Shown piece after piece: positions 54,477 through 63,526 of a stretch of DNA of 64,000 nt. The first letter of the stretch is position 1. Every line of letters starts with the position of its first letter. The notes under the pieces are model-generated. The model saw only the letters and a list, made by a program, of their open reading frames with translations. It was not told the DNA's origin and did no database searches. Origin of the DNA: an uncultured Propionibacteriaceae bacterium (GTDB taxonomy: Bacteria; Actinomycetota; Actinomycetes; Propionibacteriales; Propionibacteriaceae); contig CALIWR010000005.1 in the NCBI GenBank assembly GCA_938046585.1, forward strand, positions 1 to 64,000, given 5' to 3'. The translations under genes were made by a program, and so were the position numbers.

Positions 54477-55928
54477 ATGACCTCAACGTTCGAGGCGCCG
54501 CAGGTCGCGATCGACGATCTCGGCTCTGACGAGGACTTCCTCGCCGCGATCGACGCGACCATCAAATACTTCACCGACGGTGACATCGTCACCGGCACCG
54601 TCGTCAAGGTCGATCGGGACGAGGTCCTGCTCGACATCGGGTACAAGACCGAGGGCGTGATCCCCTCCAAGGAGCTTTCGATCAAGCACGACGTGGATCC
54701 CTTCGAGGTGGTCCAAGTCGGCGACGAGATCGAGGCCCTGGTCCAGCAGAAAGAGGACAAGGAGGGTCGCCTGATCCTGTCCAAGAAGCGCGCCCAGTAC
54801 GAGCGCGCTTGGGGCACGATCGAGAAGATCAAGGAATCCGAGGGGGTGGTCACCGGCCGGGTGATCGAGGTCGTCAAGGGCGGCTTGATCGTCGACATCG
54901 GCTTGCGGGGCTTTCTGCCCGCCTCGCTGGTCGAGATGCGCCGGGTCCGCGACCTGCAGCCGTACGTCGGTCAGGAACTGGAGGCCAAGATCATCGAGCT
55001 GGACAAGAACCGCAACAATGTGGTCCTGTCGCGGCGGGCCTGGCTGGAGCAGACCCAGTCTGAGGTTCGCCAGAACTTCTTGACCCAGCTCCAGAAGGGC
55101 CAGATCCGTCGCGGTGTGGTCTCCAGCATCGTTAACTTCGGTGCCTTCGTCGACCTCGGTGGTGTGGACGGCCTGGTCCACGTCTCGGAGTTGTCGTGGA
55201 AGCACATCGATCACCCGTCCGAGGTGGTCGAGGTCGGCCAGAACGTCACCGTCGAGGTGCTCGAGGTTGACATGGACCGGGAGCGGGTCTCGCTGTCGCT
55301 GAAAGCGACCCAGGAGGATCCGTGGCAGACCTTCGCCCGGACCCACCAGATCGGCCAGATCGTGCCGGGCAAGGTCACCAAGCTGGTGCCGTTCGGTGCT
55401 TTCGTCCGGGTCGAGGAGGGCATTGAGGGCCTGGTCCACGTGTCTGAGCTGGCCGAGCGTCACGTCGAGATCCCCGAGCAGGTGGTCACGGTTAACGACG
55501 AGGTGATGGTCAAGATCATCGACATCGACCTGCAGCGGCGGCGGATCTCGCTGTCGCTGAAGCAGGCCAACGAGGGCATCGACATCGCCGCCGACGACTT
55601 CGATCCGGCGCTGTACGGCATGACCGCCTCGTATGACGAGCAGGGCAACTACATCTACCCGGAGGGCTTCGACCCGGAGACCAACGAGTGGAAACCCGGC
55701 TACGAGGAGCAGCAGGCAGCCTGGGAGCAGCAGTACGCCGAGGCCCACGCCCGCTGGGAGGCGCACAAGCGTCAGGCCGAGGAAGCTGAACAGGCCGAGA
55801 ATCAGGCTGCGGTCAGCGCCGGCAACGCCACCTCGTATGCGGCTGGTGGCTCCGGATCCGAGGGCTCGCTGGCTTCAGACGAGGCGCTGCAGGCGCTGCG
55901 CGACAAACTGACGGGCAGCAACAGCTGA
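54477..55928 (+). CDS. rpsA: 30S ribosomal protein S1
   Basis: 483 residues with four S1 RNA-binding domains (about 36-105, 121-188, 208-276 and 293-362), for example GVVSSIVNFGAFVDLGGVDGLVH and VPFGAFVRVEEGIEGLVH in the third and fourth. A Glu/Gln-rich tail follows with a late AxxSDEALQALRDKL. S1 helps the ribosome bind mRNA. It has its own promoter and a leader of about 125 bases. The four-domain form is normal for actinobacteria. Confidence 0.96.
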   Translation: MTSTFEAPQVAIDDLGSDEDFLAAIDATIKYFTDGDIVTGTVVKVDRDEVLLDIGYKTEGVIPSKELSIKHDVDPFEVVQVGDEIEALVQQKEDKEGRLILSKKRAQYERAWGTIEKIKESEGVVTGRVIEVVKGGLIVDIGLRGFLPASLVEMRRVRDLQPYVGQELEAKIIELDKNRNNVVLSRRAWLEQTQSEVRQNFLTQLQKGQIRRGVVSSIVNFGAFVDLGGVDGLVHVSELSWKHIDHPSEVVEVGQNVTVEVLEVDMDRERVSLSLKATQEDPWQTFARTHQIGQIVPGKVTKLVPFGAFVRVEEGIEGLVHVSELAERHVEIPEQVVTVNDEVMVKIIDIDLQRRRISLSLKQANEGIDIAADDFDPALYGMTASYDEQGNYIYPEGFDPETNEWKPGYEEQQAAWEQQYAEAHARWEAHKRQAEEAEQAENQAAVSAGNATSYAAGGSGSEGSLASDEALQALRDKLTGSNS

Positions 55929-55944
55929 CCCCGACCGCAACGAC

Positions 55945-55974
55945 GATGGGCCTGCGCAGCAGCGGGGGCCCATC
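55945..55974 (+). terminator. Hairpin after rpsA that covers the coaE start
   Basis: GATGGGCC (55945-55952) and GGCCCATC (55967-55974) form an 8-bp stem with a 14-base loop. The presumed coaE ATG (55946) lies inside the first arm. Confidence 0.5.
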
Positions 55975-56590
55975 GCTGCGGATTGGCCTGACTGGAGGCA
56001 TTGGTTCCGGCAAGTCCACCGTCGCTGAGCTGTTTCGGCAGCGGGGAGCAGTGATCATCGACGCCGACATTTTGGCCCGGCAGGCGGTGGAGCCGGGCAG
56101 CACCGGGCTGGCCAGCTTGGTGCGGCTGGTCGGCCCGCAGATCCTGACTCCCGACGGGCACCTGGATCGTTCGGCGCTGGGCAGGCTGATTTTCGCCGAC
56201 CCTGGCCTTCGAGCCCAGGTGGAGGCGGTGATTCACCCTGCTGTGTGGCGCGGGGCAGATGAACTCGAGGCGGCCGCGCCGCCCGGCTCGGTAGTGGTCC
56301 ACATGATCCCGCTGCTGGTCGAGACCGGGCAACCGGACCGGTACGACCAGGTGATCGTGGTTGACATCGACCCGGCCACCCAGCTGGCCCGGGTTCAGGC
56401 CCGGGACCGGTTGGACGAGCAGCAGGCCCGGGCTCGGCTGGCGGCCCAGGCCAGCCGTGAGCAGCGGCTGGCGATCGCTGATCTCGTGGTCGACAACTCC
56501 GGCGACCTTGCCCACCTGGAGGACCAGGTCGACCAGGCCTGGCGACGGCTGACGATGCAGTTGCGACAGCCTGGGAGCCGCCGGCTGTGA
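55946..56590 (+). CDS. coaE: Dephospho-CoA kinase
   Basis: 214-residue P-loop kinase for the last step of CoA synthesis. The Walker A motif is GLTGGIGSGKST, and the phrases VIIDADILAR and RLAAQASREQR are typical. CoaE proteins normally begin M-RIGLTGG, which fits the CTG at 55976; ATG 55946 adds ten residues and lies in a hairpin arm. The gene starts 17 bases after rpsA and ends before the uvrB promoter. Confidence 0.92.
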   Translation: MGLRSSGGPSLRIGLTGGIGSGKSTVAELFRQRGAVIIDADILARQAVEPGSTGLASLVRLVGPQILTPDGHLDRSALGRLIFADPGLRAQVEAVIHPAVWRGADELEAAAPPGSVVVHMIPLLVETGQPDRYDQVIVVDIDPATQLARVQARDRLDEQQARARLAAQASREQRLAIADLVVDNSGDLAHLEDQVDQAWRRLTMQLRQPGSRRL

Positions 56591-56605
56591 GCGGCGCAGT
56601 GACCC

Positions 56606-56628
56606 CTGTCGGCGCTGCCCATTAGGCT
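56606..56628 (+). promoter_or_regulatory. RecA-NDp/PafBC-type promoter of uvrB
   Basis: CTGTCGGCG (56606-56614), then exactly 8 bases, then TAGGCT (56623-56628). This matches the mycobacterial DNA-damage consensus tTGTCRGTG-N8-TAnnnT at 7 of the 9 upstream positions, with the full -10 box pattern. The ATG follows 7 bases later. Confidence 0.65.
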
Positions 56629-56635
56629 CGCCGTC

Positions 56636-58729
56636 ATGCGATCGAAGGATCTGGTGCAGAGCAGGGCGCCGTTTCGGGTGCAGGCTGATTTTGAGCCGGC
56701 CGGTGACCAGCCCGCGGCGATCGATGAGCTGGAGCGCCGAATCCGTGATGGCGAGCGGGATGTGGTGCTGCTGGGGGCCACAGGAACGGGTAAGACCGCG
56801 ACCGTAGCCTGGCTTGCGGAACGGCTGCAACGACCGGTGCTGGTGATGCAGCCGAACAAGACCCTAGCCGCCCAGTTCGCCAACGAATTGCGGCAGTTTT
56901 TCCCCAACAATGCCGTCGAGTATTTCGTCTCGTACTACGACTACTACCAGCCTGAGGCGTATATCCCGCAGACCGATACCTACATTGAGAAGGATTCCTC
57001 GTTGAACGAGGAGGTCGAAAGACTCCGCCACAAGGCCACCTACTCCCTGCTGACCAGGAGAGACGTGATCGTGGTGGCGACGGTCTCGGCGATTTACGGC
57101 TTGGGCACTCCCGAGGAGTACCTGGATCGTGCGATCCGACTCCATGTCGGGATTGAGCACGGCCGCGACCACCTGATGCGCCAGCTAGTCGATATCCAGT
57201 ACGTCCGTAATGACCTGGCCGCTACCCGTGGCACTTTCCGAGTCCGGGGCGACACCGTCGAGGTCTTCCCGATGTACGAGGAGCTGGCCTGGCGAGTTGA
57301 ATTCTTCGGTGACGAAGTCGAGGCTTTGTCGGTGCTGAATCCGCTGACCGGTGAGGAACAGAGCCAAGACAAGGAGATGTACATCTTCCCGGCCACCCAT
57401 TACACCGCCGGTGCAGACCGGATGGAGCGAGCCATCGCGAGCATTGAGACCGAATTGGAGGCCCGGCTCGCCGAGTTGGAGACCGATCAGCGGCTGCTGG
57501 AGGCGCAGCGACTGCGGATGCGGACCTCGTATGACATTGAGATGATGCGCCAGATCGGCAGCTGCTCCGGCATCGAGAACTATTCGCGTCATATTGATGG
57601 ACGAGCTGCCGGAAGCCCACCGAATTGCCTGCTCGACTATTTCCCAGACGACTTCCTTCTGGTGGTTGACGAATCCCATGTCACGGTGCCTCAGATCGGC
57701 GGCATGTACGAGGGGGATATGTCACGTAAGCGGATGCTTGTCGAGCATGGTTTTCGACTGCCCAGCGCGATGGACAATCGGCCTCTGCGTTGGGAGGAAT
57801 TCGTTGATCGGATCGGGCAGACGGTCTATTTGTCTGCGACTCCCGGCGAGTACGAGCTGGCCAAGGCAGACGGCTTCGTCGAGCAGCTGATCCGACCGAC
57901 CGGTCTAGTGGATCCGGAGATCGTGCTGAAACCCACCAAGGGCCAGATCGACGACCTGATGGGGGAGATCCGGATCCGGGCTGAACGCGATGAGCGGGTA
58001 CTGGTGACCACGCTCACCAAGAAAATGGCCGAGGACTTAACCGACTACCTGCTGGGCAACGGGGTCCGAACCCGCTACTTGCACTCCGAGGTGGACACCC
58101 TGCGCCGGATCGAACTGCTGCGCGAACTGCGACTCGGAGAGTACGACGTGCTGGTCGGGATTAATCTGCTACGTGAAGGACTGGACCTGCCCGAGGTGTC
58201 CCTGGTGGCAATCCTCGATGCTGACAAGGAGGGCTTCCTGCGCAGCGAGCGGTCCCTGATCCAGACCATCGGTCGAGCTGCCCGTCATGTCGACGGACAG
58301 GTCCACATGTACGCCGACAAAGTCACCCCATCTATGCAGCAGGCGATCGACGAGACCAACCGGCGCCGGGCCAAGCAGGTGGCGTACAACGCCAACCACG
58401 GGATCGACCCACAGCCGCTGCGCAAACAGATCGCTGACCTGACTGACCTGCTGGCCCGCGAGGATGCCGATACCCGGTCCTTGATGAGTCGGCCCTCAGG
58501 GCGCGGTAGCAGCCGACAGCGGACCCCGGTCCCGGCTCTCGCCGCCGAGGTCGCCCAACGGGACTTGTCGACCCTGCCGGCAGGTGAACTGGCCGATCTG
58601 GTGGCCGAGCTGACCGAACAGATGCACGCCGCTGCCGCCGACCTGCAGTTCGAGGCGGCTGCCCGGCTGCGCGACGAGGTGGCCGAGCTGAAACGAGAAC
58701 TCCGCCAGATGCTGGAGGCCACCCGCTAG
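56636..58729 (+). CDS. uvrB: UvrB, excinuclease subunit B
   Basis: 697-residue DNA-damage recognition helicase-like subunit. Walker A is GATGTGKT; the beta-hairpin region contains YYDYYQPEAYIPQTDTY; motif VDESHVTVPQ (DEAD-like), ATVSAIYGLG and the late UVR domain (LQFEAAARLRDEV) are all present. It works with UvrA (next but two genes) and UvrC (right end). A DNA-damage-type promoter sits just upstream. The likely mRNA is leaderless. Confidence 0.97.
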   Translation: MRSKDLVQSRAPFRVQADFEPAGDQPAAIDELERRIRDGERDVVLLGATGTGKTATVAWLAERLQRPVLVMQPNKTLAAQFANELRQFFPNNAVEYFVSYYDYYQPEAYIPQTDTYIEKDSSLNEEVERLRHKATYSLLTRRDVIVVATVSAIYGLGTPEEYLDRAIRLHVGIEHGRDHLMRQLVDIQYVRNDLAATRGTFRVRGDTVEVFPMYEELAWRVEFFGDEVEALSVLNPLTGEEQSQDKEMYIFPATHYTAGADRMERAIASIETELEARLAELETDQRLLEAQRLRMRTSYDIEMMRQIGSCSGIENYSRHIDGRAAGSPPNCLLDYFPDDFLLVVDESHVTVPQIGGMYEGDMSRKRMLVEHGFRLPSAMDNRPLRWEEFVDRIGQTVYLSATPGEYELAKADGFVEQLIRPTGLVDPEIVLKPTKGQIDDLMGEIRIRAERDERVLVTTLTKKMAEDLTDYLLGNGVRTRYLHSEVDTLRRIELLRELRLGEYDVLVGINLLREGLDLPEVSLVAILDADKEGFLRSERSLIQTIGRAARHVDGQVHMYADKVTPSMQQAIDETNRRRAKQVAYNANHGIDPQPLRKQIADLTDLLAREDADTRSLMSRPSGRGSSRQRTPVPALAAEVAQRDLSTLPAGELADLVAELTEQMHAAAADLQFEAAARLRDEVAELKRELRQMLEATR

Positions 58730-58741
58730 AGTGTCCTTTTC

Positions 58742-58763
58742 GGCGAGGGACGGACGCCTCGCC
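58742..58763 (+). terminator. Hairpin between uvrB and terC
   Basis: GGCGAGG (58742-58748) and CCTCGCC (58757-58763) form a 7-bp stem with an 8-base loop. It could end uvrB transcripts or lie in the 5' leader of terC; a TAGAGT box overlaps the uvrB stop (58727-58732). Confidence 0.4.
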
Positions 58764-58779
58764 TCGGAAAGGGGTCTCA

Positions 58780-59778
58780 GTGCACGTAACCCCCCTAGCC
58801 TGGGGCATCACCTTGCTGGTGCTGTTCGCGGTCCTGGTCTTCGATGTCGTGGTGATCGGTCGGCGGCCCCACGAGCCGTCCATGCGCGAATGCACTATCG
58901 CGATCACGGTCTATGTCGTCTCCGCGCTGTTGTTCGCGGCCGGGGTGTTCTGGTTGCGGGGGCCCCGGTACGGGGGCGAGTTCCTACTCGGCTGGCTGAC
59001 TGAATATTCGTTATCGATCGACAACCTGTTCATTTTCCTGATTATCATGGCGAAGATGCGGGTGCCGAGACATCTGCAGCAGTACGCATTGATGATCGGG
59101 ATCATCCTGGCCCTAGTTCTGCGGGGGGTCTTCATCGCCTTGGGGGCGACCCTGATATCGCAGTTCGCCTGGGTCTTCTTCATCTTCGGCGCCTTCCTGG
59201 TGTACACCGCTGTCGGCTTGGTCCGGGAATACCTGGCCGGCGAATCAGAGGACGACGTCACCGAGAGTTTTGCGATCCGGGTAGTCAGGAGTCGTTTCCG
59301 ATTCACCGAGGACTTCCATGGGAAGCGAATCCAGGTGAAGGTCGAACAGCGTCGCCGCATGACCCCGATGTTCCTGGTAATCGTGGCCCTGGGCAGCACC
59401 GACTTGATGTTCGCCTTGGACTCGATCCCGGCCATCTACGGGCTGACGAAGGAACCGTTCCTGGTCTTCACCGCGAACGTCTTTGCCTTGATGGGCCTGC
59501 GCCAGCTCTATTTTCTGTTGGGCAACATGCTGCGACGGCTGGTCTACCTGTCTTTGGGACTGTCGGTGATCCTGGCCTTTATCGGCGCCAAGCTGCTCCT
59601 GCACGCGATGCACGAGTACCACCTTGACCAGCGGCTGGGCTTCAACGGCGAATTGCCGATGTGGTTGTCGCTGCTGGTGATCGTGGGAACTTTGGTAGTG
59701 ACGACAGTGGCCAGTCTGATCGCCTCCTCGCGTAACCCGGAACTCGTCGCAGCCGGCGAAACCGGCGAGGCTCGCTAA
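58780..59778 (+). CDS. TerC-family membrane protein
   Basis: 332-residue integral membrane protein with about nine hydrophobic segments. SLSIDNLFIFLII and LDSIPAIYGLTKEPFLVFTANVFALMGLR (quoted in parts) are TerC signatures with conserved Asp residues in membrane segments. TerC proteins are linked to manganese export to secreted enzymes, or to tellurite resistance; the former is the better-supported general role. GTG 58780 follows a GGAAAGGGG-like site. The stop codon overlaps that of the next gene on the other strand. Confidence 0.9.
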   Translation: MHVTPLAWGITLLVLFAVLVFDVVVIGRRPHEPSMRECTIAITVYVVSALLFAAGVFWLRGPRYGGEFLLGWLTEYSLSIDNLFIFLIIMAKMRVPRHLQQYALMIGIILALVLRGVFIALGATLISQFAWVFFIFGAFLVYTAVGLVREYLAGESEDDVTESFAIRVVRSRFRFTEDFHGKRIQVKVEQRRRMTPMFLVIVALGSTDLMFALDSIPAIYGLTKEPFLVFTANVFALMGLRQLYFLLGNMLRRLVYLSLGLSVILAFIGAKLLLHAMHEYHLDQRLGFNGELPMWLSLLVIVGTLVVTTVASLIASSRNPELVAAGETGEAR

Positions 59779-59784
59779 CGAGCC
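59769..59784. terminator. Hairpin at the terC/isomerase convergent stops
   Basis: GGCTCG (59769-59774) and CGAGCC (59779-59784) pair perfectly around the loop CTAA, which contains both stop codons. A short bidirectional terminator is plausible. Confidence 0.5.
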
Positions 59785-60485
59785 GGTCCTACCTCGATCC
59801 GGTCCGCTCCGCTGACCGTGCTCGGTGATAGCCGCCCGGTGATCCAGCCCAGCAGGTTGGCGTCACTGCCGCTGATCAGCACCGTTCCGCCGTACGAGCC
59901 CAGGCTGGCCTGGTAGCCGCTGCTGGACTGAAGGGTGATCCGGGGACGGTCTGCGAGGTCGGTACGGCGGCGAACATTCCATTCCAAAAGCCACCGGGCG
60001 ACTTGAGGATCGATGTCGACGAAGGAGAATCCGCAGTCCAGATCCACGTGGTGCAGGACTACTTCATTCAGCCGGGCCAGGGGCAGATCGGCGATGGTGA
60101 GCCCCTCGCCGGCCGGCAACTGCCACTGCTGATGGGTGAGGGAGGAGAAGACCTCTGTCAGCTGGCCCGCAGTAGTGTCCAAGTCGATCTGAAGGTCGAG
60201 CGGGGTACGGCGCGATCCCTGTTCCAGGTCGGTGAGGTCGTCGTCTGGGTCGAGCCGGAACGGCTCCCCGGCAACCACCCGTTCCACGGCCCGGCGCAGG
60301 ACGTCGGCGTTGCGAGCCAGGTGGGTGGCCAGATGGGCTCGCGTCCAACCGGGCAGGATCGTGGGCTGGCCCCAGTCCGCCTGCGAGATGGTGATGGTGT
60401 CACCCAACAACCGCTGGGTACTGGTCAACTTCGACCGCCTGACTGCAGCCAGTGCGGTATCGCCGCCGGCATGGGGAACGGTCAT
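59775..60485 (-). CDS. Maleylpyruvate isomerase-family (DinB-like, mycothiol-dependent) protein
   Basis: 236-residue protein with the MDMPI_N fold: LPGWTRAHLATHLARNADVL (with the first metal-type His) and NEVVLHHVDLDCG supply the His/Asp metal ligands. A C-terminal MDMPI_C region ends in SGSDANLLGWITGR. Mycothiol-dependent isomerases of this group act in aromatic-acid degradation or on other adducts; the substrate is not known. ATG 60485 is 7 bases after a minus-strand TAGGTT box (60493-60498), so the mRNA is leaderless. It diverges from uvrA. Confidence 0.85.
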   Translation of the reverse strand: MTVPHAGGDTALAAVRRSKLTSTQRLLGDTITISQADWGQPTILPGWTRAHLATHLARNADVLRRAVERVVAGEPFRLDPDDDLTDLEQGSRRTPLDLQIDLDTTAGQLTEVFSSLTHQQWQLPAGEGLTIADLPLARLNEVVLHHVDLDCGFSFVDIDPQVARWLLEWNVRRRTDLADRPRITLQSSSGYQASLGSYGGTVLISGSDANLLGWITGRLSPSTVSGADRIEVGPAR

Positions 60486-60541
60486 GGGGTCCAACCTAGG
60501 GCAGATCGGACCGGTCGGGGTACCCGGGTCGTGACCGGCCA

Positions 60542-60564
60542 CTGTCGCAGCTGGCCCCTACCAT
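60542..60564 (+). promoter_or_regulatory. RecA-NDp/PafBC-like promoter of uvrA
   Basis: CTGTCGCAG (60542-60550), then exactly 8 bases, then TACCAT (60559-60564). It keeps the TGTCR core and the fixed N8 spacing of the DNA-damage consensus but matches only 6 of 9 upstream positions. The start codon follows 6 bases later. Confidence 0.55.
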
Positions 60565-60570
60565 GTCCGG

Positions 60571-63489
60571 GTGATGAACCGACTGATGGTCCGGGGTGCG
60601 CGTGAGCACAACCTCAAGAATGTGTCGCTGGACCTACCGCGGGACGCGCTGATCGTCTTCACCGGCCTGTCTGGGTCCGGGAAATCCTCGCTGGCCTTTG
60701 ACACCATCTTCGCCGAGGGCCAACGCCGCTACGTCGAGTCGCTATCAGCGTACGCGCGGCAGTTCATCGGGCAGATGGACAAACCAGCCGTCGACTTCAT
60801 CGAAGGCCTGTCGCCGGCGGTCTCGATCGATCAGAAGTCGACCTCCCGTAACCCCCGTTCCACGGTCGGCACCATCACCGAGGTGTACGACTACCTACGG
60901 CTGCTGTTCGCTCGGGCCGGCCGGCCGCACTGCCCCGACTGCCACGAGCCGGTGACCAGGCAGTCGCCGCAGCAGATCGTGGACCGGCTGTTAACCCTGC
61001 CTGAGGGGACCCGGTTCCAGGTATTGGCACCGGTGGTCCGAGGACGCAAGGGAGAATACGTTGAGGTCTTCACCGAGCTTGCGACCGAAGGGTACGCCCG
61101 GGTCCGGGTTGACGGGCAGGTGTACCAACTCACCGCCGTGCCCCGGCTCGACAAGCAGAAGAAGCACAGCATCGACGTGATCGTGGATCGGTTGGCGGTG
61201 AAACCGGCGATGAAGCAGCGGCTCACTGATTCGGTGGAGACCGCGCTGCGGCTGGCGCAGGGCGTGGTCGCGATCGATTTCGTCGACCGCCCTGCCGACG
61301 CCGCGGACCGCGAACGGCGTTACAGCGAGAAGCTGGCCTGCCCTAACGAGCACGACATCTCGATCGAGGAATTGGAGCCGCGGCAGTTCTCCTTCAACGC
61401 CCCTTGGGGGGCCTGCCCGGCCTGCTCGGGGATCGGCACCACGATGGAGGTGGATCCCGAGCTGGTGATCCCCGACGACTCGCTTAGCCTGGCCGAGAAC
61501 GCGATCGCGGCCTGGGCCTCACCGGCTGTCTCGGGCTACTTCCAGAACGTGCTGTCCGGTCTGGCCCGTGCTGAGGGGTTCTCCATGGACACCCCTTTTT
61601 GCCATTTGCCGGGACCGGTACGCACCCTGGTGCTGAACGGGGTCGAGGACCCGGTACTCGTCCGGCACCGCAACCGGTACGGCCGGGTCCGGACCTATTC
61701 GGCGAACTACGAGGGCGTGATCCCGTACCTCAAACGCCGCCATGCGGAGGCCGAGACTGACAGCGCCCGGGACCGGGTAGCCGAGTACATGCGCGAGATC
61801 CCGTGTTCGGCCTGTCACGGGGCCCGGCTCAAGCCGACCTCGCTGGCGGTCACCCTCGGCGGGTTGAATATCGCCGAGGTGGCCGACCTGTCGATCGCCG
61901 CTGCTGCTGACTTTCTGGCCACCCTGGAACTCACCAGCCGGGAAGCTCAGATCGCGCAGCGGGTACTGAAAGAGATCAACGAGCGGCTGCGGTTCCTGCT
62001 TGATGTGGGCCTCGACTACCTGACCCTGTCTCGCCCGGCTGGCACCCTCTCCGGCGGGGAGGCGCAGCGGATCCGCCTGGCCACGCAAATCGGGTCCGGG
62101 CTGGTCGGGGTGTTGTACGTGCTGGATGAGCCGAGCATCGGATTGCATCAGCGCGACAACCGTCGCCTGATCGACACCCTGCTGCGGCTACGGGACCTGG
62201 GCAACACCCTGATCGTGGTCGAGCACGACGAAGACACCATCCGGGCCGCTGACTGGGCGGTCGACATCGGGCCCGGGGCTGGGGAACACGGAGGAGAGGT
62301 GGTGGTCTGCGGGCCGGTGTCTGACCTGCTGAACAACCCGGAATCGATCACTGGGGCGTATCTGGCGGGTCGGCGTAGCATCCCGTTGCCGGCTCAGCGG
62401 CGACCCGGCAACGGCCGCGCGGTCACGGTTGTCGGGGCGCGGGAGAACAACCTGCGCGATCTCACTATCGCCTTTCCGCTGGGGCAGCTGGTCTGCGTTA
62501 CCGGAGTCTCCGGTTCAGGCAAGTCGACGCTGGTCAACGGGATCCTGTACGCAGCGCTGGCACGGCGGATCTACAACGCCAAGGCCGTACCCGGACGCCA
62601 CCAGCGGATCGACGGTCTGGACGCCGTGGACAAGATCATCCACGTCGACCAGTCCCCGATCGGGCGGACCCCCCGTTCCAACCCGGCCACGTATACGGGG
62701 GTCTTCGACCGGATCCGGGGCCTTTTCGCCGAGACTCCGGAGGCTAAGGTCCGCGGCTATCAGCCTGGCCGGTTTTCGTTCAACGTCAAAGGTGGCCGCT
62801 GTGAGGCTTGCGCCGGGGACGGCACGATCCGGATCGAGATGAACTTCCTGCCCGATGTGTACGTCCCGTGCGAGGTCTGTCACGGGGCCCGCTACAACCG
62901 CGAAACCCTGGAGGTTCGTTACAAGGGCCGCTCGATCGCCGAGGTCCTCGACATGCCGATCGAGGAGGGTGCGGACTTCTTCGCCGCGATCCCGGCCATC
63001 GCCCGCCACCTCAACACCCTGGTCGAGGTGGGCCTCGGCTACGTCCGGATGGGGCAGCCGGCGCCGACCCTGTCCGGTGGTGAGGCACAGCGGGTGAAAC
63101 TGGCTGCTGAATTGCAGCGCCGGGCCACCGGCCGTACCCTGTACGTCCTCGACGAACCGACCACCGGTCTGCACTTTGAAGACGTCCGCAGGCTGCTGGA
63201 GGTGCTGGGACGGCTCGTGGACGCCGGCAACAGCGTGGTGGTGATTGAGCACAACCTAGACGTGATCAAGACCGCTGACTGGGTGATCGACCTCGGCCCG
63301 GAAGGCGGTTCCCGTGGCGGACAGATCGTGGCCCAGGGCACCCCGGAGCAAGTCGCAACCACCCCCGGCTCCCATACCGGTCAGTTCCTAGCCGAGGCGC
63401 TGCGCGGCAGCGAAGTGCCGGTGGCCCGGCCCAGGCGTCAACTGTCGGGCACGGCCGGCAGGTCACGCTCGAGGAGTCGGTCTCGGTGA
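60571..63489 (+). CDS. uvrA: UvrA, excinuclease subunit A
   Basis: 972-residue ABC-type ATPase dimer that recognises damage and loads UvrB. Both ATP sites are present: GLSGSGKSS (N-terminal) and GVSGSGKST (C-terminal), with two LSGGEAQR signatures. The zinc-finger CPACSG and CEACAG/CEVCHG modules are visible. An Arg/Ser-rich tail (RSRSRSRSR-like) closes the protein. GTG 60571 (or the ATG next to it) lies 6 bases after TACCAT. The promoter resembles the RecA-independent damage-inducible type. Confidence 0.97.
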   Translation: MMNRLMVRGAREHNLKNVSLDLPRDALIVFTGLSGSGKSSLAFDTIFAEGQRRYVESLSAYARQFIGQMDKPAVDFIEGLSPAVSIDQKSTSRNPRSTVGTITEVYDYLRLLFARAGRPHCPDCHEPVTRQSPQQIVDRLLTLPEGTRFQVLAPVVRGRKGEYVEVFTELATEGYARVRVDGQVYQLTAVPRLDKQKKHSIDVIVDRLAVKPAMKQRLTDSVETALRLAQGVVAIDFVDRPADAADRERRYSEKLACPNEHDISIEELEPRQFSFNAPWGACPACSGIGTTMEVDPELVIPDDSLSLAENAIAAWASPAVSGYFQNVLSGLARAEGFSMDTPFCHLPGPVRTLVLNGVEDPVLVRHRNRYGRVRTYSANYEGVIPYLKRRHAEAETDSARDRVAEYMREIPCSACHGARLKPTSLAVTLGGLNIAEVADLSIAAAADFLATLELTSREAQIAQRVLKEINERLRFLLDVGLDYLTLSRPAGTLSGGEAQRIRLATQIGSGLVGVLYVLDEPSIGLHQRDNRRLIDTLLRLRDLGNTLIVVEHDEDTIRAADWAVDIGPGAGEHGGEVVVCGPVSDLLNNPESITGAYLAGRRSIPLPAQRRPGNGRAVTVVGARENNLRDLTIAFPLGQLVCVTGVSGSGKSTLVNGILYAALARRIYNAKAVPGRHQRIDGLDAVDKIIHVDQSPIGRTPRSNPATYTGVFDRIRGLFAETPEAKVRGYQPGRFSFNVKGGRCEACAGDGTIRIEMNFLPDVYVPCEVCHGARYNRETLEVRYKGRSIAEVLDMPIEEGADFFAAIPAIARHLNTLVEVGLGYVRMGQPAPTLSGGEAQRVKLAAELQRRATGRTLYVLDEPTTGLHFEDVRRLLEVLGRLVDAGNSVVVIEHNLDVIKTADWVIDLGPEGGSRGGQIVAQGTPEQVATTPGSHTGQFLAEALRGSEVPVARPRRQLSGTAGRSRSRSRSR

Positions 63490-63526
63490 CCAGGGCCGCT
63501 GCGGCAGCCTGGGTAGGGTGAGCGCC

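Noticed and set aside
63497..63526. RecA-NDp-type damage promoter at uvrC
   Set aside because: TAGGGT is well placed, but the upstream nine bases lack the TGTCR core. A GTGACC is 22 bases upstream of the -10 in both uvrA and uvrC, which I treat as chance.
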